Positions 50,855 to 59,173 of a stretch of DNA of 64,000 bases are shown here, one piece after another. The DNA lies in contig NZ_CP115671.1 in assembly GCF_027886425.1 (NCBI RefSeq), positions 744,001 through 808,000 of the forward strand. Reading direction: 5' to 3'. Under the pieces are notes generated by a model. The model made no database searches. It was not told the DNA's origin and worked only from the letters and a program-made list of their open reading frames with translations. Position 1 is the first letter of the stretch. Each line of letters starts with the position of its first letter. This DNA comes from Brevundimonas vesicularis. Lineage in GTDB: Bacteria > Pseudomonadota > Alphaproteobacteria > Caulobacterales > Caulobacteraceae. Made by a program: the position numbers and the translations under genes.

Positions 50855-51958
50855 ATGACCGACGCGACCGCGCCACACGGCCCTGCCCCCAAGCCCGGCA
50901 TCCTCGACATCGCCCCCTATGTCGGCGGCAAGTCGTCCATCGCCGGCGTCGCCGAACCGATGAAGCTGTCGTCCAACGAGAACATGCTGGGCGCGGGCGA
51001 AAAGGCGCGTGCGGCCTATGAGGCGGCGATCAAGAATATCCACATCTATCCCGACGGCCGGGCGACCAAGCTGCGGAACGCGGTGTCGGAACTGCACGGG
51101 TTGGAGCCTGAACGGCTGATCTTCGGCAACGGCTCGGACGAGGTCTTCGCCCTGTTGAACCAGACCTATCTGACGGCGGGCGACAACATCGTCTGCGGCC
51201 AGTACGGCTTTCTCGCCTACCGCATCAGCGCCCTGGGCTGCGAAGCCCAGGTCAAGCTGGCGCCCGAGCCGAACTTCAAGGCCGAGGTCGACGCGCTCCT
51301 GGCCCAGATCGATGAACGCACCAAGATCGTCTATGTCTCCAACCCGTCGAACCCGACCGGCAGCTACAATACGGGCGAGGAAATCCGCCGCCTGCACGCC
51401 GCCCTGCCGGCCCACATCATCCTGGTCGTGGACGAGGCCTATGCGGAATATGTGACCGAGGCCGACTGGGAGACCGCCTTCCCGCTGGCCAAGGACGCCG
51501 AGAACATCGTCGTCACCCGCACCTTCTCCAAGATCCACGGCCTGGGCGGTTTGCGTATCGGTTTCGGCTATGCGCCGCTGAAGGTCGCCGAAGCCATCGA
51601 CCGGATTCGACTGCCGTTCAACGTCTCGGTGCCGGGGCTTGAGGCCGCAACGGCCGCGCTGTCGGACGAGGCGCACCAGACGGCGTCGCGCGATCTGATC
51701 TCGAACTGGAAGCCGCGCCTGACCCAGGCCCTGCGCGGCTTTGGGCTGAACGTCCTGCCCAGCGCCGGCAATTTCGTGCTGGTGCTGTTCGACAGCGCCA
51801 AGCGCGCCGCCGCCGCCAACGACTATCTGAACACCAAGGGCATCATCGTCCGCCCCGTCGGCGGCTATGGCCTGCCGCAAGCCCTGCGCATCACCATCGG
51901 CACCGAAGACCAGAACCGCGCCGTCATCGACGCGCTGAGTGAGTTCGCGGCCACCTGA
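50855..51958 (+). CDS. hisC: Histidinol-phosphate / aromatic aminotransferase
   Basis: 367 residues of a class I/II PLP aminotransferase of the HisC type: KLSSNENMLGAGEKARAAYE, IYPDGRATKLRNAVSELHGL, LIFGNGSDEVFALLNQTYL, YVSNPSNPTGSYNTGEEI, LVVDEAYAEYV and TRTFSKIHGLGGLRIGF (PLP Lys about residue 226). Homologues next to chorismate mutase genes often transaminate prephenate or phenylpyruvate as well as imidazole acetol phosphate, which fits this context. Downstream hairpin at 51973-51998 and convergent mipA-like gene. Confidence 0.92.
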   Translation: MTDATAPHGPAPKPGILDIAPYVGGKSSIAGVAEPMKLSSNENMLGAGEKARAAYEAAIKNIHIYPDGRATKLRNAVSELHGLEPERLIFGNGSDEVFALLNQTYLTAGDNIVCGQYGFLAYRISALGCEAQVKLAPEPNFKAEVDALLAQIDERTKIVYVSNPSNPTGSYNTGEEIRRLHAALPAHIILVVDEAYAEYVTEADWETAFPLAKDAENIVVTRTFSKIHGLGGLRIGFGYAPLKVAEAIDRIRLPFNVSVPGLEAATAALSDEAHQTASRDLISNWKPRLTQALRGFGLNVLPSAGNFVLVLFDSAKRAAAANDYLNTKGIIVRPVGGYGLPQALRITIGTEDQNRAVIDALSEFAAT

Positions 51959-51972
51959 TCAAAGGGCAAGAA

Positions 51973-51998
51973 GCGGCGGCCGCATCCGCAGCCGCCGC
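51973..51998. terminator. GC-rich hairpin between convergent hisC and MipA-family genes
   Basis: GCGGCGGC at 51973-51980 and GCCGCCGC at 51991-51998 form a perfect 8-bp stem with a 10-base loop, in the 47-base gap between two converging stops. No T-run; likely a bidirectional stop of the GC-rich type. Confidence 0.6.
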
Positions 51999-52005
51999 CT
52001 TGCTA

Positions 52006-52785
52006 TCAGCCGCCGAAGCGACGGGCGATGAAGACGCCGGTGCGGACGGCGTCGTCGCTCTGCGACAGGGGGCTGTCGGCCACGTCGCCCAGGCGGCGTT
52101 CGTAGTTGATCAGGCCGCCCGCACCCCATTTGTCGCCGATCGGGACCAGCAGGACCAGGCTGGCGCCCGCGCCCTGCAGGCCGCCGCCGGGGGAATAAGC
52201 GCTGATGCCGTTGGCGGCCGCCTCGGCGGTGCTGACGCCATAGTAGGCATCGGCCAGTTTGGAATCGCCGCCGCGCACATAGACCGAGGCGTTCAGCAGG
52301 CCGACCGACGTCACGCGCTGATGACCGACGGAGGCATAGTATTCCGTGCCCTCGCTGACGTCGGACACGTCGCGGCTGATCCGACCGCCGACCACCACAT
52401 TGCCGGGCAGACGCTTGTAGGCGTAGGCGGCCAGGTCGGCGCCGAAGCCCGGACGATCCAGCGTCAGGCCTTCGATATCATCGGCCGAAAAGCGCGGGCG
52501 CAGTTGCAGGCCGGCGCGGAAGTCGTCGGTCTTGATCGCGTTCCAGCCCAGGCCGTCGATCGGGTTCAGATAGACTAGGTCGCGATAGTTGGCCGAAACC
52601 CACGGGGCGACCGTTGTCTTGGAGCCCGTGTCGCCGTTGGAGTCGTTGCGATAAAGGACGCCCGCGCCGAGATCGACGGTCCAGTTCTGGGGGGCGGGCC
52701 GGATCTGCTCATACGGTTGCGACTGGGCCAGAGCGGAGCCGGCGACGGCGGCGAAGGCGACGGAGAGCAGAAGGGGACGAAGCAT
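52006..52785 (-). CDS. MipA/OmpV-family outer-membrane protein
   Basis: 259 residues. The signal peptide ends SALAQ (about residue 20). The rest is beta-barrel: NWTVDLGAGVLYRNDSNGD, VAPWVSANYRDLVYLNPIDGLGWNAIKTDDFRAGLQLRPRF, and GAGGLINYERRLGDVADSPL near the end, the MipA/OmpV C-terminal signature, with RTGVFIARRFGG as the last strand. Role in MltA-interacting scaffolds is known for E. coli MipA only; here unknown. Confidence 0.87.
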   Translation of the reverse strand: MLRPLLLSVAFAAVAGSALAQSQPYEQIRPAPQNWTVDLGAGVLYRNDSNGDTGSKTTVAPWVSANYRDLVYLNPIDGLGWNAIKTDDFRAGLQLRPRFSADDIEGLTLDRPGFGADLAAYAYKRLPGNVVVGGRISRDVSDVSEGTEYYASVGHQRVTSVGLLNASVYVRGGDSKLADAYYGVSTAEAAANGISAYSPGGGLQGAGASLVLLVPIGDKWGAGGLINYERRLGDVADSPLSQSDDAVRTGVFIARRFGG

Positions 52786-52820
52786 CGGGCGTTTCCATGG
52801 GTGGCGCCCGAGCGGGGAGG

Positions 52821-53558
52821 TCAGGCCGGTTCAGAATGCGCAAGCTGGGCCTTTGGCTCCAGCAGCGCCAACGACGCCGTCTCTATGCGACTTTCCAGCA
52901 ACGCCATCATGGCCCCGCGCTTCAGCTGGGCCGGGATCGGCTCAAGGAATTCGAACACGACCGTGCCGGGATACCGGCGGAAACCATGAGCCGGCCAGTG
53001 GACGCCGGAGTTGGTGGCGACGGGCCAGCAGGGGCCTTCCAGATCGCGATAGATTGCGGCGACGCCGGGCTTGTAGTCGCCCGGCACGCCCGGATCGTTG
53101 CGAGTGCCCTCGGGGAAGATGACGATCTGGCGGCCTTCGGACAGGCGGTCGCGCGCCTGTCGCGTCATGTCTTTCAGCGCCTTGGCGTGGCCCGCGCGAT
53201 CCACGGCGATCATCTTGGCCTTCCAGGCGAACCAGCCGAAGAAAGGCAGGGGCATCAGCTCCTTCTTCATCACGAAACAGGCGTCGGGCAGGACGGCCAG
53301 CAGGGCCACGATGTCCAGCATCCCCTGGTGTTTGGACGCGATTAGGGCGGCGCCGGACGGGGCGTGCTCCAACCCGCGCACCTCGACCTTCACCCCCGCG
53401 ATCCAGCGCAGGCCGAACAGGACGATCTTCGCCCACAGCTTGCACACGCCCTGCACATAGCGGTGCGGCAGCAGCAGGACCGGCGACAGGCCGATGGCGA
53501 TGATCGGCATCGACAAATAGAGCCAGGCGGTGAAGATCAGGGAACGCAGGGTGTTCAC
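52821..53558 (-). CDS. plsC: 1-acyl-sn-glycerol-3-phosphate acyltransferase
   Basis: 245 residues. An N-terminal helix (RSLIFTAWLYLSMPIIAIGL) precedes acyltransferase motifs: ALIASKHQGMLDIVAL (HX4D), MPLPFFGWFAWKAKMIAVDR, IVIFPEGTRNDPG (FPEGT) and GVAAIYRDLEGPCWPVATNSG. It makes phosphatidic acid from lysophosphatidic acid in the inner membrane. GTG start immediately follows the ydcF stop, so it belongs to the ftsE-ftsX-ydcF-plsC unit. Confidence 0.92.
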   Translation of the reverse strand: MNTLRSLIFTAWLYLSMPIIAIGLSPVLLLPHRYVQGVCKLWAKIVLFGLRWIAGVKVEVRGLEHAPSGAALIASKHQGMLDIVALLAVLPDACFVMKKELMPLPFFGWFAWKAKMIAVDRAGHAKALKDMTRQARDRLSEGRQIVIFPEGTRNDPGVPGDYKPGVAAIYRDLEGPCWPVATNSGVHWPAHGFRRYPGTVVFEFLEPIPAQLKRGAMMALLESRIETASLALLEPKAQLAHSEPA

Positions 53559-54203
53559 TTAGGACGCGGCCTTTTCGTCAGGGGCGGTTTCGCTCTCGGC
53601 CGGTACGGCGGCGGGCCGGTCGCGGGTGATGCGGCGCACGCCCTCACGGCCCAGGACGGCGAGGTATTTCATATATTCCAGCGTCATCCGACGCGCGGTC
53701 ACCGCCGCCCGCCACCAGCGCGCATTGTCCAGCGACGGGGTGGAGATGGCGTAGGGCGTCAGTTTCACGCCCGGCAGCTGGCCCCGGATTTCGACCAGCG
53801 AACGCGGCATATGATAGTCGGAGGTCACGACGATCAGGCTGCGATAGCCCTTGGCGCGGCTCCAGGCGGCGATCTCCTGAGCGTTGCCGACGGTGTCCTC
53901 GGCCTCGAAGCCCAGGTCGACGCAGCAGTTGAACAGACGGCTGGAGCCGGGCGTCAGCTCGCGCAGCTCCTGACGGCGCACCTCGCGATTGACGCCGGAG
54001 ATCAGCACCCGTTCGCCCTTGCCCTGTTCCAACAGGCGGATGGCGGTGTTGACCCGCTCGGACGACGGACCGGTCAGGGCCACGATGGCGTCGGCGCGGG
54101 CGGGGTCGTCGGCTGGCGTCAGCTCGCGCACCCGGTGGGCGAAGGCGAACAGGCCGACCAGCCAGATCAGACCGGCGATGAAGATGACGCTCAACAGTCT
54201 CAT
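53559..54203 (-). CDS. YdcF/SanA-family DUF218 membrane protein
   Basis: 214 residues. An N-terminal helix (LLSVIFIAGLIWLVGLFAFA) is followed by the DUF218 domain: ADAIVALTGPSSERVNTAIRLLEQGKGERVLISGVN, CCVDLGFEAEDTVGNAQEIAAW, SLIVVTSDYHMPRSLVEI and NARWWRAAVTARRMTLEYMKY. Relatives ElyC and SanA affect envelope integrity and polyprenyl-phosphate use. It overlaps the ftsX stop by four bases (ATGA). Confidence 0.88.
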   Translation of the reverse strand: MRLLSVIFIAGLIWLVGLFAFAHRVRELTPADDPARADAIVALTGPSSERVNTAIRLLEQGKGERVLISGVNREVRRQELRELTPGSSRLFNCCVDLGFEAEDTVGNAQEIAAWSRAKGYRSLIVVTSDYHMPRSLVEIRGQLPGVKLTPYAISTPSLDNARWWRAAVTARRMTLEYMKYLAVLGREGVRRITRDRPAAVPAESETAPDEKAAS

Positions 54204-55114
54204 GCGCCCCCTCCCTCTGTCGGCCGTCCTGAAGCCAGCATTCGCATGGCGGCGAATCTCGCCGCGAGAACCGCAACCGTAGCCGCGAGCAGCGGGCAAG
54301 GCGAGAGCAACGCCAGGTCGCTCCAGCTGATCGGCAGGGCCGCCGTCAGGCCGCCCGATCCGCCGATGAACCGCAGGAGGATCAGAAGGACCGCCGCCAG
54401 CCCGGCGCCGATCGCGCCCGCGCCGGCCGCCATCAGACCGAACCGCCGCTGGAACAGCCAGGCGATGGCCCCGTCGGTCGCGCCGTTCAAGCTCAGGGTC
54501 TCGATCACGCCTTGACCGGCCGCCAGGCCCGCCCGGGTCGCATAGGCGATAGCGGCGGCCGCCGCGAAGGCGACGGCCAGGAAGGCGGCGCCGGCCAGAA
54601 CCGTGATCATGCCGGCCGACCGCTCGACCTCGCCGCGCCACAGGCTGTGATCGTCCACCGTAGCGTCCAGCCCGGCCTCGGCCAAGGCGCGGCTCAGGGT
54701 GACGGCGCTGGCGGGGGCGTCGCGGTTCAGCCGCACGGTCACCAGATGGGGCAGGGGCAGATCGGGCAGGACTGCGTCGCCCAGCCAGGGGCGCAGCAGA
54801 TCTTCGGCCGCCTTGCGGCTCAGAGCGGCGGCCTCCTCTACTCCATCGACGCCGGACAGGGTCTCGGCCGCGCGGGCGGCGGCGGTGTCGCCGGTTTCGC
54901 CGACGCGGGGACGGACCTGCACGGTGGCCTCGGCGCCCAGCTGTCGGGCCCAGCCGTGCGCGGCGCGGTCGGCGGCCGAGGCGGCGACGGCGGCGAGGCA
55001 GGCCAAAAAGCACAGGACGGCGATGACGGTCATCAGCCACGGCTCGCCGGCTGCGGCGGGCGGCAGCAGGCCAGGCCGGCGGCTGGAGAGACTAAAATCG
55101 GACAGACGGATCAT
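54200..55114 (-). CDS. ftsX: Cell-division protein FtsX
   Basis: 304 residues. Four membrane segments: one near residue 30 (LMTVIAVLCFLACLAAVAAS), then three after residue 165 (MITVLAGAAFLAVAFAAAAAIAYATRAGL, GLMAAGAGAIGAGLAAVLLILL and the C-terminal LLSPCPLLAATVAVLAARFA). The periplasmic loop is large and Ala-rich. The block QGVIETLSLNGATDGAIAWLFQRRF is the conserved FtsX part (LxLxGATxxxI). With FtsE it couples ATP use to peptidoglycan hydrolase control at the septum. Start overlaps the ftsE stop. Confidence 0.9.
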   Translation of the reverse strand: MIRLSDFSLSSRRPGLLPPAAAGEPWLMTVIAVLCFLACLAAVAASAADRAAHGWARQLGAEATVQVRPRVGETGDTAAARAAETLSGVDGVEEAAALSRKAAEDLLRPWLGDAVLPDLPLPHLVTVRLNRDAPASAVTLSRALAEAGLDATVDDHSLWRGEVERSAGMITVLAGAAFLAVAFAAAAAIAYATRAGLAAGQGVIETLSLNGATDGAIAWLFQRRFGLMAAGAGAIGAGLAAVLLILLRFIGGSGGLTAALPISWSDLALLSPCPLLAATVAVLAARFAAMRMLASGRPTEGGGA

Positions 55115-55791
55115 GCGGCGACCCGCGAGGGTTCGCTGAGCCGTCCGGCCTCCAGCCTCAAGACGCGCGCGCCCGACCGCTGGGCTAGGGCCTCGTCATG
55201 GCTGGCGATCAGGACGGTGGCGCCCAGTTTGTTCAGCGACTGGAACAGCCGCAGCAGCTTGTCAGCCATCACGGCGTCCACGCTGCCGGTCGGTTCGTCG
55301 GCCACGATCAGGCCGGGGCGAGTGATGACGGCGCGGGCGATGGCCAGGCGCTGCTTCTCGCCGCCGGACAGGGCGGGGGGGCGAGCGTCCATCCGGCGAC
55401 CTAGGCCTACCCATTTCAGCATCTCGCGCACGTCGTCGGCGTACTCGGCTTCGGATCCGCCCGCGAGCCGCAAGGGTAGGGCGACGTTGTCGAAGGCCGA
55501 CAGATGATCCAGCAGGCGGAAATCTTGGAACACCACGCCCATCCGCCGCCGAAAGGCCGGGATGTCGCGACGATCGATGCGCGTGACATCCGATCCGAAC
55601 AGGCGGAGGGTTCCCGTTCGGGGTTGGTCCGCCAGCGTCAGCAGACGCAGCAGCGAAGACTTTCCGGCCCCGGACGGCCCGGTAAGAAAGTGGAAAGAGC
55701 CGCGCGGCAAAATGAGGTTAACGTCCCGCAGCACGTCGGGCGCGCCGACATAGCCGAAGCCGACGCCGGACAGGCGAACGGTCTCGGTCAT
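55111..55791 (-). CDS. ftsE: Cell-division ATP-binding protein FtsE
   Basis: 226 residues from ATG 55791 (a second ATG at 55821 would add ten). ABC ATPase: Walker A GPSGAGKSSLLRLL, Q-loop FQDFRLLDHLSAFDNVALPL, signature LSGGEKQRLAIARA, Walker B LIVADEPTGSVD and a His switch SHDEA. The FRRRMGVVFQDFRLL block is typical of FtsE. Partner of FtsX. The transcription start must lie in the short divergent region shared with the zinc-ribbon gene. Confidence 0.93.
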   Translation of the reverse strand: MTETVRLSGVGFGYVGAPDVLRDVNLILPRGSFHFLTGPSGAGKSSLLRLLTLADQPRTGTLRLFGSDVTRIDRRDIPAFRRRMGVVFQDFRLLDHLSAFDNVALPLRLAGGSEAEYADDVREMLKWVGLGRRMDARPPALSGGEKQRLAIARAVITRPGLIVADEPTGSVDAVMADKLLRLFQSLNKLGATVLIASHDEALAQRSGARVLRLEAGRLSEPSRVAA

Positions 55792-55892
55792 AGCGGCGGG
55801 TTCGGCAGGCGAGGACGGCATGGTATGTGTTTCAGGAACAGGGCGCGGCGTCGCGCCTTACGGGAGGGGGCGACAGCCTCGCAGTCAGCCAC

Positions 55893-56831
55893 ATGATACT
55901 GACCTGCCCCGCCTGCGCCACCAGCTATTTCATTCGTGACGAAGCCGTAGGCCCCGAAGGCCGCAAGGTGCGCTGCCAATCGTGCGGCGAAGTCTGGCGC
56001 GCCACGCCCGACGAGCCGCTGGAACTGACCTTGGCGCCCGACCCGGCGGTCGCCGCCGCCGCCACGCCTGCAACCCCGCCCGAACCCGATCCCGCACCGA
56101 CCGCCGCCAGCCTGGCCGAAACGCCGGCGCCGGAGTTGCCCCGGGCGTTCCGCGCTCGCGCCGATCGCCAGAAGAAGCTGCGCCGCGCCGCCACCCAGGG
56201 CGTGATCTGGGCGGGTCTGGCCAGCGTCTTCATCGGCCTGATCGTTTCGGCCTTCCTGTTCCGTGTCGAGATCGTTCAGGCCTTCCCCCGAGCCGCTTCG
56301 GCCTACAAATTCTTCGGCGCGCCGGTCAATCCGGTCGGGTTGGACTTCGAAGCCCTCACGGCCAAGGCTGCGCCGAACCATCCCGGCATGGTCGTGGTGT
56401 CCGGCGCCATCCGCAATGTGCGCGACGTAGAGATCGTCTCGCCGCCGATTCGCGTGGCCCTGCTGGACGCCGCCGGCGCCGAGGTCGGGTTCAAGATCGT
56501 AAAGATCGACGCGGCGCCGGTCCTGCCGGGCAAGGTCCAGGGCTTCGCCGCCCTGATCCCCGATCCGGGCGGCCACGGGGCCGGGATCGGCGTCGACTTC
56601 GCGCCGGCCAGCCCGGCGCCTGCCAAACCCCCAGCTGAACACGGCGGACATGATGCGAAGGCCGCGCCCGCGCACGCAGCGCAGCCCGCCGCCGAAACCT
56701 CGCAGGGACTGCGCTCGGCGACGGCGCCCGGCGCCGAGGCGCCGAACACGGCCGCGCCGATCGACGCGCGACCGGTCGGGGCTGTGGACAAGGGGCATGG
56801 TGAGGCGGTATCGGCCTCGCATCATGGCTGA
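55893..56831 (+). CDS. MJ0042-type zinc-ribbon protein with DUF3426 domain
   Basis: 312 residues. The N-terminal ribbon is MILTCPACATSYFIRDEAVG then RKVRCQSCGEVWRA, with four Cys (CPxC ... CxxCG). A Pro/Ala linker, one membrane helix (TQGVIWAGLASVFIGLIVSAFLF, about 110-132) and a DUF3426 domain (VVVSGAIRNVRDVEIVSPPIRVALLDAAG) follow. The C-terminal 60 residues are His/Ala/Pro-rich. Start ATG at 55893 begins the ribbon exactly. Divergent from ftsE; overlaps the next gene by eight bases. Confidence 0.88.
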   Translation: MILTCPACATSYFIRDEAVGPEGRKVRCQSCGEVWRATPDEPLELTLAPDPAVAAAATPATPPEPDPAPTAASLAETPAPELPRAFRARADRQKKLRRAATQGVIWAGLASVFIGLIVSAFLFRVEIVQAFPRAASAYKFFGAPVNPVGLDFEALTAKAAPNHPGMVVVSGAIRNVRDVEIVSPPIRVALLDAAGAEVGFKIVKIDAAPVLPGKVQGFAALIPDPGGHGAGIGVDFAPASPAPAKPPAEHGGHDAKAAPAHAAQPAAETSQGLRSATAPGAEAPNTAAPIDARPVGAVDKGHGEAVSASHHG

Positions 56832-57357
56832 TCCCTCCCCGACGCCGACCGTTCTTCTGTCCGAGTCCGAGGTGGCGCGCATCGTCGCCGACCTGGCCCA
56901 GCGCATCGCGCCCGTCATCGACGACGATACGGTCGCCGCCGTGCTGCTGACCGGCGGCCTGTGGTTCGCCGCCGACCTGACCCGCGCCCTGTCGCGCGTC
57001 GGCCGCAACGTCCGTTTCGACGCCCTGTGGCTGGCCTCCTACGGCGACGAGCAGACCAGCCGGGGCCGGATCGACGTCTATGCGCCGTTCCAGCGCCCGA
57101 TCGCGGGCCGCCGCGTCCTGATACTGGACGACGTGTTCGATACCGGCCTGTCGCTGGCCGAAGCGGTGCGTATCGCCAAGGACGCCGGCGCGTCCGAAGT
57201 CCTGACCTGCGTCTTCGCCAGGAAGCCCTGGCCCAAGCCCCGCGCGCCCGAGCCGGACTTCGTCGGCTGGGAGGCGCCGAATCGCTTCCTGGTCGGTTAT
57301 GGCCTGGACCACGCCGGCACGCTGAGGGGCCTGCCGGACATCTGCGCCCTCGACTGA
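56824..57357 (+). CDS. Purine phosphoribosyltransferase (hypoxanthine type)
   Basis: 177 residues of the PRT fold: AVLLTGGLWFAADLTRAL, RFDALWLASYGDEQTSRG, and the PRPP loop RRVLILDDVFDTGLSLAEAV (LDDVxDTG), then VLTCVFARKPWPKPR and EPDFVGWEAPNRFLVGYGLD, the C-terminal block of hypoxanthine phosphoribosyltransferases (D-F-V/I-G-...-GYGLD). It salvages hypoxanthine or guanine to the nucleotide. ATG at 56824 lies inside the end of the zinc-ribbon gene. Confidence 0.88.
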   Translation: MADPSPTPTVLLSESEVARIVADLAQRIAPVIDDDTVAAVLLTGGLWFAADLTRALSRVGRNVRFDALWLASYGDEQTSRGRIDVYAPFQRPIAGRRVLILDDVFDTGLSLAEAVRIAKDAGASEVLTCVFARKPWPKPRAPEPDFVGWEAPNRFLVGYGLDHAGTLRGLPDICALD

Positions 57358-57419
57358 GTTCCAGGCGCGGCGACAGCGGGGATAATCCGTCCGGGGCTGA
57401 ATTTCCGCCCGGTTCGGCG

Positions 57420-57447
57420 TTGACTCTCCGACACCCTTCCGTATATG
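57420..57447 (+). promoter_or_regulatory. Sigma-70-type promoter for rplU-rpmA
   Basis: TTGACT at 57420-57425 and TATATG at 57442-57447, spaced by 16 bases, match the housekeeping -35/-10 pattern. It lies about 70 bases before the rplU ATG, giving a short leader. The match is among the best in the window, consistent with a highly expressed ribosomal operon. Confidence 0.7.
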
Positions 57448-57517
57448 TCGCCGCTCTTCGCCGCCGGGGCCCTCTCCGGGGGCGTATCTTTTTTTGCGTT
57501 TGCGCTGAGGCTTCAAC

Positions 57518-58072
57518 ATGTACGCGGTGATCAAGACCGGCGGCAAGCAGTACCGGGTCCAACCGGGCGACACCATCGTCGTCGAAAAGCTCGACGGCGA
57601 CGCCGGCGCTGAGCTGAAGTTCGACAGCGTCCTGATGCTGGGCGGCGACAAGGGCGTGACCCTGGGCGCCCCCCTGATCGACGGCGCCTTCGTCGGTGCC
57701 ACCCTGGTCGAGACCCGCAAGGGTGAGAAGATCAAGATCTTCAAGAAGACCCGTCGCCAGGGCTATCGCCGCACGAACGGCCATCGCCAGATGGAATCGG
57801 TCCTGCGCATCACCGGCATCGAAGGCGCCGGCGAGACCGCCAAGTGGGATGGCAAGGTCGATCTGACCACCAAGGCCGAGATCAACCTGCGCGCTCGCAA
57901 CCTGGCCGCTCGTGACACCACCTCCTCGCTGGGTTCGACCGAGACGGTCGTGACCGACGTGGACGGCGCTGAGGTCAAGGGCGTCGTGGTCGAGAGCTCG
58001 GCTCCCGCCAAGAAGGCCCCGGCTAAGAAGAAGGCTGCGCCCAAGGCTGAAGCCGCCGGCGACGAAGCCTAA
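57518..58072 (+). CDS. rplU: 50S ribosomal protein L21
   Basis: 184 residues. The N-terminal 100 are classic L21 (MYAVIKTGGKQYRVQPGDTI, VLMLGGDKGVTLGAPLIDGA, KIKIFKKTRRQGYRRTNGHR). The tail of about 80 residues, including GAGETAKWDGKVDLTTKAEI and an Ala/Lys-rich end (APAKKAPAKKKAAPKAEAAG), is an extension common in Caulobacterales. Binds 23S rRNA. It is 97 bases upstream of rpmA in the usual L21-L27 operon. Confidence 0.97.
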   Translation: MYAVIKTGGKQYRVQPGDTIVVEKLDGDAGAELKFDSVLMLGGDKGVTLGAPLIDGAFVGATLVETRKGEKIKIFKKTRRQGYRRTNGHRQMESVLRITGIEGAGETAKWDGKVDLTTKAEINLRARNLAARDTTSSLGSTETVVTDVDGAEVKGVVVESSAPAKKAPAKKKAAPKAEAAGDEA

Positions 58073-58168
58073 GACATTCACCGGCGCCTCGGCGCCAGAC
58101 CTAAGTTACGGACGCGCTCAAGTAGGCCGAAAGGCCGGTAGCGCACCAAGAAAGTACGGAGCGGCAAG

Positions 58169-58456
58169 ATGGCTCACAAGAAATCCGGTGGTTCGTCGCG
58201 TAACGGTCGCGACTCTGAGTCGAAGCGCCTTGGCGTGAAGAAGTATGGCGGCGAGCGCGTGCTGGCCGGCAACATCATCGTGCGCCAACGCGGCACCACC
58301 TTCCACGCCGGTGAGAACATGGGCATGGGCCGCGACCACACCCTGTTCGCTCTGACGAACGGCGCTGTGAAATTCACCACCAAACGTGGTGGCCGTTGTT
58401 ATGTGTCGATCCTCGCGGCCAACGACGACGCCGCTCAGGCGATGGCCGCCGAGTAA
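58169..58456 (+). CDS. rpmA: 50S ribosomal protein L27
   Basis: 95 residues: MAHKKSGGSSRNGRDSESKR, LGVKKYGGERVLAGNIIVRQRG, GENMGMGRDHTLFALTNGAVKF, all invariant L27 blocks. The N-terminal tail reaches the peptidyl-transfer centre. No N-terminal cleavage peptide (as in Firmicutes). Two strong hairpins follow. Confidence 0.97.
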   Translation: MAHKKSGGSSRNGRDSESKRLGVKKYGGERVLAGNIIVRQRGTTFHAGENMGMGRDHTLFALTNGAVKFTTKRGGRCYVSILAANDDAAQAMAAE

Positions 58457-58472
58457 CGCAGTCTGGACCTTC

Positions 58473-58556
58473 CCGGATCGCGTTGCTCCTGCCAGCAGCC
58501 GATCCGGACCAGGGATGATAATCCGCGGGGAGTCTGGATCACCAGGCTCCCCGTTT
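58473..58556 (+). terminator. Two tandem hairpins after rpmA
   Basis: First hairpin 58473-58507: CCGGATCG pairs with CGATCCGG, continued inside by GTTGCT/AGCAGC. Second 58526-58553: CGGGGAGTCTGG with CCAGGCTCCCCG (12 pairs, one G-U) around ATCA, followed by TTTGCGTTT. The second looks like the terminator; the first may stabilise the mRNA end. Confidence 0.8.
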
Positions 58557-58623
58557 GCGTTTCCCCGCCTCGAAGACCGTCCGAGCCCTTCAAGGAGATG
58601 GTCGACAATCCGAGGCAACGCCC

Positions 58624-59157
58624 ATGTGCGTCATCGAAACCGCTCCTGTCGTCGAGACCCGGCGCCTGATCCTGCGCGCGCCCGCGCCCCAGGATGCGCC
58701 GCGCATCGCCGCCCTGGCCAATGACCTGGACATCGCGCGCATGACCAAGCGGATGCCGCATCCGTTCCAGATGCGCGACGCCGACGACTTCGTGCTGCAG
58801 GTCGCCTCGCAGGATCCCAGGCGAGCCAACACCTTTGTCATCGACCATGAGGACGTGGGGCCCATCGGCGTCATCGGCCTGTTCGAGGGCGAGGACCGGG
58901 TGCCGGAAACCGGCTACTGGATCGGGCGTGAATACTGGGGTCGGGGCTTCGCCACCGAGGCGCTGGACGCCGCCCTGGTGTGGGCCAGCCGCAAGTGGAA
59001 GCGCCGGGCGCTGGTCGCCGGGCATTTCGCCGACAATCCGGCCTCTGGCCGCGTGCTGGAAAAGGCGGGCTTCCTCTACACCGGCGAGACGCGCCGGGCG
59101 TGGAGCCGGGCGCGTCGGGCCGAGGCCGATACGCGCATGATGGTGTGGCTGGCCTGA
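58624..59157 (+). CDS. GNAT-family N-acetyltransferase (RimJ-like)
   Basis: 177 residues. TRRLILRAPAPQDAPRIAAL opens; GPIGVIGLFEGE is beta-4; TGYWIGREYWGRGFATEALDAAL holds the acetyl-CoA pyrophosphate loop (R-G-x-G/A); NPASGRVLEKAGFLYTGE is the final GNAT helix. This is the Acetyltransf_3 subgroup of RimJ/RimL. Target unknown. Start ATG at 58624 begins the domain directly; a longer frame runs back into the rpmA terminator. Confidence 0.88.
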   Translation: MCVIETAPVVETRRLILRAPAPQDAPRIAALANDLDIARMTKRMPHPFQMRDADDFVLQVASQDPRRANTFVIDHEDVGPIGVIGLFEGEDRVPETGYWIGREYWGRGFATEALDAALVWASRKWKRRALVAGHFADNPASGRVLEKAGFLYTGETRRAWSRARRAEADTRMMVWLA

Positions 59158-59173
59158 CGGCCAGCCCGCAATG

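Noticed and set aside
57460..57495. Possible terminator or attenuator with a T7 run in the rplU leader
   Set aside because: The only stem I can draw before the T-run is 4-5 pairs (GCCC/GGGC), too weak to support a terminator call.
58125..58136. GGCC-GAAA-GGCC hairpin between rplU and rpmA
   Set aside because: Only a 4-bp stem; could be a mini-hairpin in the leader, but too short to call as a regulatory RNA.
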